From positions 1-64,000 of the forward strand of contig NZ_JARLTC010000008.1 of NCBI RefSeq assembly GCF_029382225.1: a stretch of 64,000 bases of DNA. Direction: 5' to 3'. The DNA is from Spongiactinospora sp. TRM90649 (GTDB lineage Bacteria; Actinomycetota; Actinomycetes; Streptosporangiales; Streptosporangiaceae). How positions within the stretch are numbered: the first letter of the stretch is position 1; every line of letters starts with the position of its first letter. Under the pieces are notes generated by a model. It saw nothing but the letters and a program-made list of their open reading frames with translations. It made no database searches and had not been told where the DNA came from. Positions 53,520-61,581 of the stretch are shown piece after piece. The position numbers were made by a program, and so were the translations under genes.

Positions 53520-54305
53520 TCACACCTCCGGTTCGATGCGGCTCGCGGCCCGGAGGGCAGCGCGCACCGCGGGGGTGATGGGCGATTCGAGTTCTTCACC
53601 GACGTGCGCGACCAGGCCGGCCGTACGGCTCATCAGGGCGAACCCGCGGTGCAGTCGCCAGGGCACGCCCGCTTCGAGCAGCAGCGCCGCGGCCGCGCCC
53701 GTCGCGTTGAGCGGGAGCGCCTTGCCGGTGAGCGCGGCGGCCCGTTCGACGACGAGTTCGAGGTGCTCGATGTGCTGTCCGGCGACCTTCTGGTCGCGCG
53801 CGACGGCGAGCAGTTTCCCGGCGCGCGGGTCACCGTCACGGTGCAGGCTGTGGCCGAGACCGGGGATCCGCTCGCCCGCGTCCACGAGGGCGCGCAGCCG
53901 CGTGTCCGCCGCGTCGCGGGCCTCGGCGCCTGCGGCGACGTCGCCGGCGATGTCCGAGAGCAGGCGCCCACAGCCCTCCATCGAACCGAGCAGCACGCTT
54001 CCCGCGCCGAGCAGGCCGGCCGCGACGGCGCCCTGGATCGCCTCCGGGGCCACCCAGAACGTCAGCCGCGCGGCGAGCGCGCTGGGCGTCAGCCCGTGGT
54101 CGAGCAGGCTCACCAGCACCGCGTCGACCACCTTGGCCTCGGCGGGGGTCGGCCTGCGGCCGGTCACCGCGAGCAGCGTGACCTCGGTATAGGTCAGCTC
54201 GCCGATCAGGTCGTCGACGAGATCCAGTCCACGTACCTGTACGTGGTGTTCGTCCGCCGCTCCCACCGCGGTGCCGATCTCCAGCGGCACGCTGCGCCCG
54301 CTCAC
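53520..54305 (-). CDS. Citryl-CoA lyase/short citrate synthase-like protein
   Basis: 261 aa, about the length of stand-alone citrate-synthase C-domain proteins (citryl-CoA lyase, CitE-independent type). Conserved GLGHSLHRDGDPRAGKLL holds the family His/Asp region; LRALVDAGERIPGLGH aligns with the CoA-binding motif. Could cleave a citryl-CoA-like thioester to acetyl-CoA and an oxo acid. GTG 54305 chosen for GAGGAG 8-9 nt upstream and the GTGA overlap with the 26-codon ORF. Confidence 0.75.
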   Translation of the reverse strand: MSGRSVPLEIGTAVGAADEHHVQVRGLDLVDDLIGELTYTEVTLLAVTGRRPTPAEAKVVDAVLVSLLDHGLTPSALAARLTFWVAPEAIQGAVAAGLLGAGSVLLGSMEGCGRLLSDIAGDVAAGAEARDAADTRLRALVDAGERIPGLGHSLHRDGDPRAGKLLAVARDQKVAGQHIEHLELVVERAAALTGKALPLNATGAAAALLLEAGVPWRLHRGFALMSRTAGLVAHVGEELESPITPAVRAALRAASRIEPEV

Positions 54306-54382
54306 CGCGACATCTCCTCGGCTCGCGTGACGGCTGAATCGTGCGGACCGTGCGGGGAGCTCGCTGTCGGCCGAGCTGTCAT
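54302..54382 (-). CDS. 26-residue ORF linking the SDR and citryl-CoA-lyase-like genes
   Basis: ATG 54382 overlaps the SDR stop (ATGA) and its TGA overlaps the next GTG (GTGA). Begins MTARPTASSPHG and ends EEMSR. The SD of the next gene lies inside it. It may simply be a ribosome bridge that keeps the operon translationally coupled. Confidence 0.3.
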   Translation of the reverse strand: MTARPTASSPHGPHDSAVTRAEEMSR

Positions 54383-55317
54383 GTTCCGTCTCCCAATCCG
54401 AGGATCTCCGTGGCCTGGTGGTCGGACGCCTCCGGCATCGGCAGTCCGAGCGCCGCGAACCGGCGGAGCGGCGTGGCTCCGAGCCGCTCCTGGATCGCAC
54501 TGGTCACGTCGGAGTAGGTGAACTCGTCGGCGAGGCGCACGCTCTCCTGTTCCGCAGGAGGCTCCCACCGGGCGAGCCGGCGGCCGGCCGCCGTGAAGGT
54601 CTGCCCGGTGATGTGCTGGTTGGCCGGGTCGAGCAGCGCGCGGATGAGCGCGGCGATCAGTTCGGGGCCCTGCCGCTCGCCGTCCGGCCTGCTGCCCTGC
54701 ATGCGGTCGTTGAGGCGCGAGGTCATGCGCGTCGCCGCGGAGGGGACGACGCAGTTGACGTTGACGCCGTAGCGTCCCATCGCCAGCGCCGTGCTCTGGG
54801 CGAGGCCCACGACGCCCGCCTTGGCCGCCGCGTAGTTGGCCTGCGCCGGGCTGCCCTCCATGCCCGCCGCCGAGCTCAGCAGCACGATGCTTCCGGCGCG
54901 CTGGCGGCGCATCTGCTCAGTGGCGAAGCGCACGCAGTTGAAGGTGCCCTTGAGGTGCACGGCGATGACCGAGTCCCACTCGTCCTCGGTCATGTTGAAG
55001 ATCATGCGCTCGCGCAGGATGCCGTGGCAGGTGACCAGGCCGTCGAGCGAGCCGAACTCCTCGACCGCGCGCCGCACCAGGTCGGCCGCCGCGTCGAAGG
55101 AGACGACGTCGTGCTGGTGGGCCACGGCGCGGCCGCCTCGGGAGCGGATCCGCTCGACCACGGACTCCGCCACCTGCCGGTCCGGGTCGTGGCCGTCTAC
55201 GGACACGCCCAGGTCGCTCACGACGACGCCGTAGCCCGCGGCGGCGACGCACTCGGCCACCGCGGCTCCGATGCCCCCACCCGCACCAGTAACGATCACT
55301 CCGCCCGGCACGGCCAC
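54379..55317 (-). CDS. Short-chain dehydrogenase/reductase (SDR)
   Basis: 312 aa, classical SDR core with GAGGGIGAAV cofactor loop, catalytic Ser in VLLSSAAG and YAAAK; Asp in SDLG suggests NAD preference. A C-terminal extension of about 60 residues (FTYSDVTSAIQERLGATPLR) is present. Likely oxidises a 3-hydroxyacyl-CoA or alcohol. Separated by one nt from the FAD dehydrogenase gene upstream. Confidence 0.88.
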   Translation of the reverse strand: MAVPGGVIVTGAGGGIGAAVAECVAAAGYGVVVSDLGVSVDGHDPDRQVAESVVERIRSRGGRAVAHQHDVVSFDAAADLVRRAVEEFGSLDGLVTCHGILRERMIFNMTEDEWDSVIAVHLKGTFNCVRFATEQMRRQRAGSIVLLSSAAGMEGSPAQANYAAAKAGVVGLAQSTALAMGRYGVNVNCVVPSAATRMTSRLNDRMQGSRPDGERQGPELIAALIRALLDPANQHITGQTFTAAGRRLARWEPPAEQESVRLADEFTYSDVTSAIQERLGATPLRRFAALGLPMPEASDHQATEILGLGDGT

Positions 55318-55318
55318 C

Positions 55319-56824
55319 TCACGCGCTCACTGAGGACGCGGCGGAGCGGCCGAGCGCGCCCGAGGCCGCCGAACCCGCGATCCGCCCGAACACCGAGCCC
55401 GCCGTGAGCCCGCTGCCCCCCGGGTAGTTGAAGTAGAAGATCCCGCCGACGATCTCGCCGCACGCGTACAGCCCGGGAATGGGCTGCCCGGTGACGTCGA
55501 TCACGCGCGCCGACGTGTCGATCTTCAGGCCGCCGAAGGTGAATGTGATTCCACACGTCACCGCGTAGGCCTCGTACGGCGGCGAGTCGAGCGTGTTGGC
55601 CCAGTTCGACTTCGGCACCGCCAGCCCGGAGGTGCCCCGGCCGTCCTTGACGTTGGGGTTGAACGGGACCGACTGGTCGACCGCCGCGTTGTACTCGCGG
55701 GCCGTCCGCAGGAACTGCTCCGCGTCGATGCCGTCCATCCGCTGGACGAGTTCTTCCAGAGTCGGCGCCACGATCTTCGTGACCTGCCGGATCCGGTACT
55801 CGTCGCGCAGCAGATGGGTCACCTTGCTGTCGAAGACCTGCCAGGCGATCTGCCCCGGCTGGCGCAGGACCTCCTGGCCGTACTTGGCGTAGGTGTAGTT
55901 CCGGAAGTCCGCGCCCTCGTCGACGAACCGCTCGCCGCGGCTGTTGACGATGATCCCGAAGGGATAGCTGTGCTTCTGGAAGCCGTCACCGACCACACGG
56001 TCGCCGAACGCGGGCGCGTTGCTGTCCCAGCCCACCGCGTGGGCGCCCGACCAGTTACCCCACGACATGGCGCCGATGTCCATCGCCATGCGGTGCCCGT
56101 CGCCCACGTCGAACTGGGTGCCGCGGACCTTGGCGAACTCCCACCCCGGTCCCAGGTAGCGGGTGCGCCACTCGGTGTTGGCCTGGAATCCGCCGCAGGC
56201 CAGGATGACGGCGTCAGCGGAGATCGTGCGGATCTCCCCGCCGGCCCTGACCACGACGCCGGTCACCTTGCCGCCGTCCTCGGTGAGGCCGATGGCGCGG
56301 TGGCCGTAGAAGACCTTGCCGCCCGCCAGCTCGAACGCGTCGAACAGCGAGTCGACGAGCCCGGGGCCGCCGCCGTTGACCTCCAGCGTCAGGCCTCCCC
56401 AGAAGGTGAACTTCCCGTCCACCTGGAACGCCTGGCGGCCGTAGATCGGCAGGAACCGCACGCCCTTGTCGCGCATCCACTTCAACGTGTCGAAGCTGCT
56501 GTTCACCATCAGATCGACCAGGTCGGGGTCGCAGCGGTACTGCGTGACCCGTGCCATGTCGTCGAAGAACTGCTCCTTCGGGTAACTGCCGAAGTCGGTG
56601 TTCGCCAGCTGCCCCTCTGACAGGTCGGGGACGAGCTGGAGGATGTCCTCCCGGCCGTCGTAGGCGAAGCGCATGGCCCCCGCGGTGAATCCGGAGTTCC
56701 CACCGCGCTCGGGCTCCGGCGCGGCTTCGAGCACTGTCACCTCGGCCCCGCCGTCGAGAGCGGCCAGCGCGCTACACAAGCCGGCGTTACCGCCGCCGAT
56801 GACGACAACTCGACTTTGACCCAT
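55319..56824 (-). CDS. TcuA-like FAD-dependent dehydrogenase (fumarate reductase/SDH superfamily)
   Basis: 501 aa. FAD Rossmann motif VVIGGGNAGLCSALAALDGG, later VNGGGPGLVDSL, ILACGGFQAN and the C-terminal ACGEIVGGIFYFNYPGGSGLT. Closest in plan to tricarballylate dehydrogenase TcuA, which makes cis-aconitate; 3-ketosteroid dehydrogenases share the fold, so the substrate is open. First gene of the 56.8-47.3 kb operon; the promoter with GntR operator ends about 25 nt upstream. Confidence 0.83.
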   Translation of the reverse strand: MGQSRVVVIGGGNAGLCSALAALDGGAEVTVLEAAPEPERGGNSGFTAGAMRFAYDGREDILQLVPDLSEGQLANTDFGSYPKEQFFDDMARVTQYRCDPDLVDLMVNSSFDTLKWMRDKGVRFLPIYGRQAFQVDGKFTFWGGLTLEVNGGGPGLVDSLFDAFELAGGKVFYGHRAIGLTEDGGKVTGVVVRAGGEIRTISADAVILACGGFQANTEWRTRYLGPGWEFAKVRGTQFDVGDGHRMAMDIGAMSWGNWSGAHAVGWDSNAPAFGDRVVGDGFQKHSYPFGIIVNSRGERFVDEGADFRNYTYAKYGQEVLRQPGQIAWQVFDSKVTHLLRDEYRIRQVTKIVAPTLEELVQRMDGIDAEQFLRTAREYNAAVDQSVPFNPNVKDGRGTSGLAVPKSNWANTLDSPPYEAYAVTCGITFTFGGLKIDTSARVIDVTGQPIPGLYACGEIVGGIFYFNYPGGSGLTAGSVFGRIAGSAASGALGRSAASSVSA

Positions 56825-56848
56825 GCCTGCCCCTCTCCTTGCATGTGC

Positions 56849-56877
56849 AACGTAAACTCTAATATATCAGATGTCAA
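56849..56877 (-). promoter_or_regulatory. Promoter of the TcuA-like operon with GntR operator in the spacer
   Basis: Minus strand: TTGACA (56877-56872), 17-nt spacer, TACGTT (56854-56849). TGACATCT-G-ATATATTA overlaps the -35 and spacer and matches the sites at 33855 and 46322. Drives the nine-gene operon down to the aldehyde dehydrogenase. Confidence 0.65.
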
Positions 56878-57016
56878 TGCTGAGGCCGGGCGGCCCCGGG
56901 GTGTCCCGGACGGTCGAGCGTCATCCTCCGGGACGACGCCGTCGCGACCTACGGAGGAGCCTGGCGAGACCCGGTGACGATGTGCGGGGCACCGCGGCGG
57001 CGGCAGATTGGGCCAG

Positions 57017-58030
57017 GTGAACACCTCTCCCCCACGGAACCGCCCCGCGATCGCGCCGACCCTGATCATCGCCGCCTGGTCGGTGGGCTACCTGCCCCTC
57101 AGCCTGCTCTGGGCCATCGGCGGGCCCGCATATCCCTTCGACGCCGGCCGTGGGGGCGTGGGCAACACCCTGCTCGACCCTCTTCCAGCGGCGGCCGGCG
57201 GCGTCACGCTCGCGGTGTCGGCGCTGGTGGCCGGCGTCGTCGCCGTGCTCGCCGTCAGAGGTCCGCTCAGCCGGGCCCCCGCCGTCGTGGCCGTCGCGGT
57301 CGGCGCAGGCCTGGCGGTGCTCCTGCCTGACGTGCGCATCATGATGACCGCCGGGTATCTGCCGGTGATGCTGGTCGCCGCGCTCGCCGGCCAGGCCGAG
57401 TTCTCGATGATCGCGACCATGCTCACGTGGCCGAGCGTCAACCTGCTCATCCTGGTGGCGGCCGGCATCAGCCTGATGGTCCTGGGGACGCGCGCGCTGA
57501 TCGCGGAGCCCGGGCGGCCCGGTGGCGCCGCCGGCGCGCTACGGGTCGGGCAGTACGCGACCGCCGTCGCCGTCGCCGTCCCCGTCGTCTACGCCGTCAC
57601 CCGCTTCGGCTGGCTGCTGGGCGTGCCCGTCGGGATCAGCGACCGGTTCCTGGCCCACATCGCCGAGATCACCCCGATCGGCGCCGGTCTCAGCACGCTC
57701 GCTCTCATCGGTGCGGTCCTGACCGTCGGCTTGGTCCGGCCGTGGGGCGAGATCTGGCCGCGCTGGGTGCCGTTCCTGCGCGGGCGTCCGATTCCGGCGA
57801 GGCTCCCGGCCTACTCGGCACTGGCCCTCTCCCTCCCCATCACTTCCGCCGGACTGATGTACGTCCGCAAGAAGCTCACCGGCGAGCAGGTCGGCCCCGC
57901 GGGGGCGGACGGCGAACTGGGGGCCTGGCTGCCGGAGATGTTGTGGCCGCTGTGGGGTGCGGCTCTGGCGGTGGCCGCGCTGGCGTACCTCTTCCGCCGC
58001 CGGCACCTCGTTCACGCACGCCGACCATAA
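57017..58030 (+). CDS. Polytopic membrane protein next to a two-component system
   Basis: 337 aa with about seven hydrophobic segments and no catalytic motif. Its TAA shares an A with the histidine kinase ATG, so the two are cotranslated and it may be a sensor partner or the target of the system. Start uncertain: GTG 57017 chosen; TTG 57008 is open and neither has a strong SD. Confidence 0.65.
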   Translation: MNTSPPRNRPAIAPTLIIAAWSVGYLPLSLLWAIGGPAYPFDAGRGGVGNTLLDPLPAAAGGVTLAVSALVAGVVAVLAVRGPLSRAPAVVAVAVGAGLAVLLPDVRIMMTAGYLPVMLVAALAGQAEFSMIATMLTWPSVNLLILVAAGISLMVLGTRALIAEPGRPGGAAGALRVGQYATAVAVAVPVVYAVTRFGWLLGVPVGISDRFLAHIAEITPIGAGLSTLALIGAVLTVGLVRPWGEIWPRWVPFLRGRPIPARLPAYSALALSLPITSAGLMYVRKKLTGEQVGPAGADGELGAWLPEMLWPLWGAALAVAALAYLFRRRHLVHARRP

Positions 58031-59304
58031 TGGTGGACGTGCGAGAGTCCCCGTCATCTTCCGACGCCGCGGTGGACTCGTTTCTCGACCGGCATCAGGT
58101 GAGCACCGATGCCCTGCTCGCGGTCCTGCTACTCCTGCCGCTCGGCCTGGTCTCGCTGAGCCTGCTCCGGGTCTCGGACAGTCCTCTCCCGCTCCGCCTG
58201 CTCGCGGGTCTCGGCCTGCTGGTGCTGCACGGGTGCGTCGTTCCGCGTCGGCTGCGCCCGTTGATGGCGTACGGCCTGGCCGCCGCGGCGATGCTGCTGC
58301 TGGTGGCCCTGCCGCCGCTGCATGACCCGGGCGGCGCCTACTATCCGGCGGTGCTGCTGCCGAGCACGCTGGTCTTCGGGCTGCTGCTCTACACGGTCTG
58401 CGGCCGGCTCGACCTGCTGCCCAGCCTCGCCTGCCTGGCCGTCGCCCTGACGGGTGTGGCCCTGGTCCTGGCGCGTCTGTGGAATCCGGCCTCATGGGGC
58501 GGCTCGTCGGGCTCCTACGAACCGGTCGCGTGGCGGATCGGGCTGTCGGTCGGCCTGGTCGCCGCGGCGGGGTGCCTATGGTCGCTGGGCCGCCTCAGCC
58601 GGATCCGGGTGTTGTTCCTGTCCGAGCTCAGAGCGAAGGCCGAGCGCGCGGAGGCCGACCGTGCGAGGGAGCGGCAAGAGGCGGCGCGGGCGGAGCGCGA
58701 CCGCATCAGCCGCGAGATGCACGACGTGGTGTCCCACTCGCTCGCCGTCATGGTCAGCCAGGCGGAAGGCGGCAGGCTGTCCGATCCCGGCTCCCCCGGG
58801 GCGGGTGTGTTCGCCACCATCGCCGGGGTCGGGCGCGAGGCCCTGCGCGACATGCGCGGGCTCCTTGGCGTGCTACGCGCCGACGGCGGCACCACTCCGC
58901 AACCGGGCCTCGGCGATCTCTCCGACCTACTCGACCAGGTGCGCGACACAGGCGTACGGCTCGCCGTACAGGAGGTCGGGGACGCCCGGCCGCTGCGCCC
59001 CGCCGTCGACCTGACCGCCTATCGTGTCATCCAAGAGGGACTGACCAACGTGATCAAGCACGCGGGGGCGACGGCCGCCGCCGGCATGACGCTGGCCTGG
59101 CGCGCGGACAGCCTGCACATCACCATCACGAACGACGGCGCCGGGCCGCCCGCAGGAGAGGCCGGCGTCGGGCTGACCGGGATGCGCGAACGCCTCAGCA
59201 TGGTGGGAGGCACCTTGGAGGCCGGCAGACGCTCCGGCGCCGGCTTCGAACTGTCGGCCACCCTGCCTTATGAGCCGAGGAGTCTCCCATCATCCGGATC
59301 ATGA
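58030..59304 (+). CDS. Sensor histidine kinase (NarL-type, HisKA_3)
   Basis: 424 aa. Six N-terminal TM segments, a short coiled coil (RAKAERAEADRARERQEAAR), phospho-His in REMHDVVSHSLAVM, then the ATPase domain with VIQEGLTNVIKHA (N box) and VGLTGMRERLSMVGG (G box). Phosphorylates the response regulator encoded next (ATGA overlap). Signal unknown; the membrane sensor region suggests cell-envelope stress. Confidence 0.9.
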   Translation: MVDVRESPSSSDAAVDSFLDRHQVSTDALLAVLLLLPLGLVSLSLLRVSDSPLPLRLLAGLGLLVLHGCVVPRRLRPLMAYGLAAAAMLLLVALPPLHDPGGAYYPAVLLPSTLVFGLLLYTVCGRLDLLPSLACLAVALTGVALVLARLWNPASWGGSSGSYEPVAWRIGLSVGLVAAAGCLWSLGRLSRIRVLFLSELRAKAERAEADRARERQEAARAERDRISREMHDVVSHSLAVMVSQAEGGRLSDPGSPGAGVFATIAGVGREALRDMRGLLGVLRADGGTTPQPGLGDLSDLLDQVRDTGVRLAVQEVGDARPLRPAVDLTAYRVIQEGLTNVIKHAGATAAAGMTLAWRADSLHITITNDGAGPPAGEAGVGLTGMRERLSMVGGTLEAGRRSGAGFELSATLPYEPRSLPSSGS

Positions 59305-59942
59305 TCGTCGACGATCAGGAGCTGCTGCGCAACGGCCTGACCATGGTCGTCAGGTCCCAGCCCGACATGGAGGTGGTCGCCGAGGCCGTCGACGGCCTGG
59401 CGGCCCTTTCGGCGCTGGAGTCGCGGCACATCGACGTGGTGGTTATGGACATCCGGATGCCCCGAATGGACGGTGTCATCGCCACCAGGGAGATCCAGCG
59501 GCTGGACGACCCGCCGAAGGTGCTGGTGTTGACCACGTTCGATCTCGACGAGCACGCCCTGGCCGCGCTGCGCGCCGGTGCGAGCGGGTTCATGCTGAAG
59601 GACGCGCCAGGTGAGGAGATCATCGCCGCGATCCGGCACGTGCACCGGGGCGACTCGATCATCGCGCCCGCCACGACCCGCCGGCTCATCGGGCGGCTCG
59701 TCGCGAAGGCCGACACCGACCCGGACGCCGTGCTCAACGTGCTCACGGAGCGTGAACGTGAGGTCTTCCTCAGCCTGGCAGGAGGTGCGTCCAACGCCGA
59801 GATCGGGGCCGAGTTGTTCTTGTCGGAGACCACGGTCAAGACCCACGTGGGACGCATCCTGACGAAGCTCGGGCTGCGCGACCGGGTGCAGGCCGTGGTG
59901 CTGGCGTACGAGTCCGGCGTTGTCACCCCGGGTGAACGTTAG
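59301..59942 (+). CDS. NarL/LuxR-type response regulator
   Basis: 213 aa. Receiver domain with VDDQELLRNG acidic pocket, phospho-Asp in VVMDIRMPRMDG and the Lys in FMLKDAPGEE; C-terminal GerE HTH (LTEREREVFLSLAGGASNAE, ETTVKTHVGRIL). The N-terminus is a few residues shorter than usual (starts MIVDDQ); the preceding in-frame codons IIRI look native, so a non-canonical start a few codons upstream is possible. Confidence 0.9.
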   Translation: MIVDDQELLRNGLTMVVRSQPDMEVVAEAVDGLAALSALESRHIDVVVMDIRMPRMDGVIATREIQRLDDPPKVLVLTTFDLDEHALAALRAGASGFMLKDAPGEEIIAAIRHVHRGDSIIAPATTRRLIGRLVAKADTDPDAVLNVLTEREREVFLSLAGGASNAEIGAELFLSETTVKTHVGRILTKLGLRDRVQAVVLAYESGVVTPGER

Positions 59943-59976
59943 GCACCGGCTCAACGGAGAGCCTGCGAGAACCGAG

Positions 59977-60008
59977 AAACCCCGGCTCAGTGCACTGAGC
60001 CGGGGTTT
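59977..60008. terminator. Intrinsic terminator after the two-component operon
   Basis: 15-bp perfect stem, AAACCCCGGCTCAGT (59977-59991) with its complement (59994-60008), only GC between, ending in TTT. Palindromic, so it can also stop reads from the tRNA side. Confidence 0.85.
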
Positions 60009-60016
60009 CCATCGGG

Positions 60017-60090
60017 TGCGCCGCCAGGGACTCGAACCCCGGACCCGCTGATTAAGAGTCAGCTGCTCTGACCAACTGAGCTAGCGGCGC
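60017..60090 (-). tRNA. tRNA-Lys (anticodon CUU)
   Basis: 74-nt cloverleaf on the minus strand: acceptor GCGCCGC pairing with GCGGCGC, D loop AGCTCAGTTGGTCAGAGC, anticodon loop CTCTTAA, T arm GGGGTTCGAGTCC. The genomic 3' end continues CCC, so the terminal CCA is not fully encoded. Confidence 0.95.
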
Positions 60091-60155
60091 GTCTGCGTCA
60101 CCAAGGATACAGGACGGTTGCGGGGTCTTCGTACGGGTTTTGGGGGTGGGAAAGG

Positions 60156-60755
60156 TCAGGGCCAGAGGGGTTCGGTGGTGGCGACGGCGGGCTCGCGGAG
60201 GACGCCGAGGCGTTCCAGGAGGGTGAGGAAGGTGGACGCGTACGGGGACGGGGCGGAGACCGAGGCGACGCGGTTCCAGTCGACCTGTTCGCGCAGGGCG
60301 CGGACCTGCGGGAGCAGGGAACCGTAGTCGCAACTGTGCTCGGAGAGCGGGAGGAGCCAGGAGATGACCAGGTCGGTGGCGTCCAGCACGGGCAGGATGA
60401 CCGCCGACGCCGTCAGGGGCTCGGCCCGTTTGATCAGGTCGGGGGTCACCTCGCGGTCGGCCACGCGGAAGATGAGATCGACCAGGTGACCCTGCTCGTC
60501 ATACGCCTTGACCAGCCAGTCCTCCGGCGGGCGCACGATGCGGAAGCCGAGCCTGGCGAGGGCTTCGAGGGCCGGGTCGACGTCTTCCCGCACCAGCACG
60601 AAATCGACGTCGTGCAGGGAGGGGGCCGCGCCGCGGGCGTAGGCCGCGCAGCCGCCCGCGAGCGCGAAGCGGACGTCGGCGTCTTTCAGGCCGGTTCCGG
60701 CGCGTTTGAGGGTCTCAAGGATGGCATCGGTGACCTCATGGCTGTGGCTGCCCAT
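60156..60755 (-). CDS. Nucleotidyltransferase-fold protein (AbiEii/MNT-like)
   Basis: 199 aa. FALAGGCAAYARGAAPSLHDVDFVL has the GG/GS-x9-13-DxD core of the nucleotidyltransferase superfamily; a C-terminal helical half follows. Such proteins act as toxins (AbiEii) or as resistance/tRNA-modifying enzymes; no antitoxin gene lies beside it. Sits just downstream of the tRNA-Lys gene. Confidence 0.7.
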   Translation of the reverse strand: MGSHSHEVTDAILETLKRAGTGLKDADVRFALAGGCAAYARGAAPSLHDVDFVLVREDVDPALEALARLGFRIVRPPEDWLVKAYDEQGHLVDLIFRVADREVTPDLIKRAEPLTASAVILPVLDATDLVISWLLPLSEHSCDYGSLLPQVRALREQVDWNRVASVSAPSPYASTFLTLLERLGVLREPAVATTEPLWP

Positions 60756-60879
60756 GATGATCCGCTACCCGATCGACCTGCGGCTAGACATGAGCGTGGT
60801 CTCGCAGGGTAGCCGCTGCCGTATGACCCAGCCACTATCGGCCAGAACGGCCGATGCAGACGCCGATGCCGGACACCTG

Positions 60880-61365
60880 ATGGATTCGGGTCCGGATGAA
60901 AGTCACAAGGAACGGGTGAACCGTGAGCTGGCCGAGTTACTGCAGGGCCTGCGGGTGGCGGTCACCGGGGTGCAGGTGCTGTTCGCGTTCCTGCTGACGC
61001 TGCCCTTCGCCGCCGGTTTCCCCAAGGTGGACACCGTCGGGCGATGGCTGTTCTTCATCTCCCTGATGGCCGCCGCCGCCGCTTCCATCTGCTTCATCGC
61101 GCCCGCCGCCCAGCACCGGCTGCTGTTCCGCACCGGGCTGAAGGAACGGATGCTGCACAACGCCAACGGGCTCGGAATCGCGGGCGCGCTGCTTCTCACC
61201 CTGGCGATGACCAGCGCGGTCGCGCTGGTCACAGAGGTCGTCATCAACTCCTGGCAGGCCACGCTTTTCGGAGCGGCGGTGGCCTTGGCCTGCGGTTGGC
61301 TCTGGTTCGCCCAGCCATTGCTCACGCTTTACCGCCACCGGGAGGACGGCGATGTTAAGCGCTGA
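60880..61365 (+). CDS. DUF6328-type four-TM membrane protein
   Basis: 161 aa from ATG 60880 (ATG 60823 also open). Soluble N-terminal helix ESHKERVNRELAELLQGLRV, then four TM segments beginning TGVQVLFAFLLTLPF. Matches a widespread actinobacterial family of unknown function. Start choice is by family pattern; no strong SD on either. Confidence 0.78.
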   Translation: MDSGPDESHKERVNRELAELLQGLRVAVTGVQVLFAFLLTLPFAAGFPKVDTVGRWLFFISLMAAAAASICFIAPAAQHRLLFRTGLKERMLHNANGLGIAGALLLTLAMTSAVALVTEVVINSWQATLFGAAVALACGWLWFAQPLLTLYRHREDGDVKR

Positions 61366-61388
61366 ATCGCCGGGGCAGTAGCGGGCCC

Positions 61389-61538
61389 ATGGCCACATTG
61401 CTTTGGATCATCGCAGTCGTACTCGTCATCGCCGGGATCTACGTGATCCTGGCCCGGCGCGACATCCTCTGGGGTGTCGTGCTCATCGTCCTCGGATTCC
61501 TCGTCGGCCCCGGCGGGGTGAGCATCTTCAACGTATAA
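61389..61538 (+). CDS. 49-residue two-TM membrane protein (GPGGxSIF family)
   Basis: MATLLWIIAVVLVIAGIYVI, a short RRD loop, VVLIVLGFLVGPGGVSIFNV. The ending GPGG-x-SIF is a common signature of tiny actinobacterial membrane proteins of unknown role. Follows the DUF6328 gene by 23 nt. Confidence 0.75.
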   Translation: MATLLWIIAVVLVIAGIYVILARRDILWGVVLIVLGFLVGPGGVSIFNV

Positions 61539-61581
61539 GGCCGAGGGGCGATGAACCTCTCGGCCACCCAGGCCGTCCGTC

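Noticed and set aside
60017..60090. tRNA-Lys as an integration site
   Set aside because: No integrase and no repeated copy of the tRNA 3' end is visible nearby.
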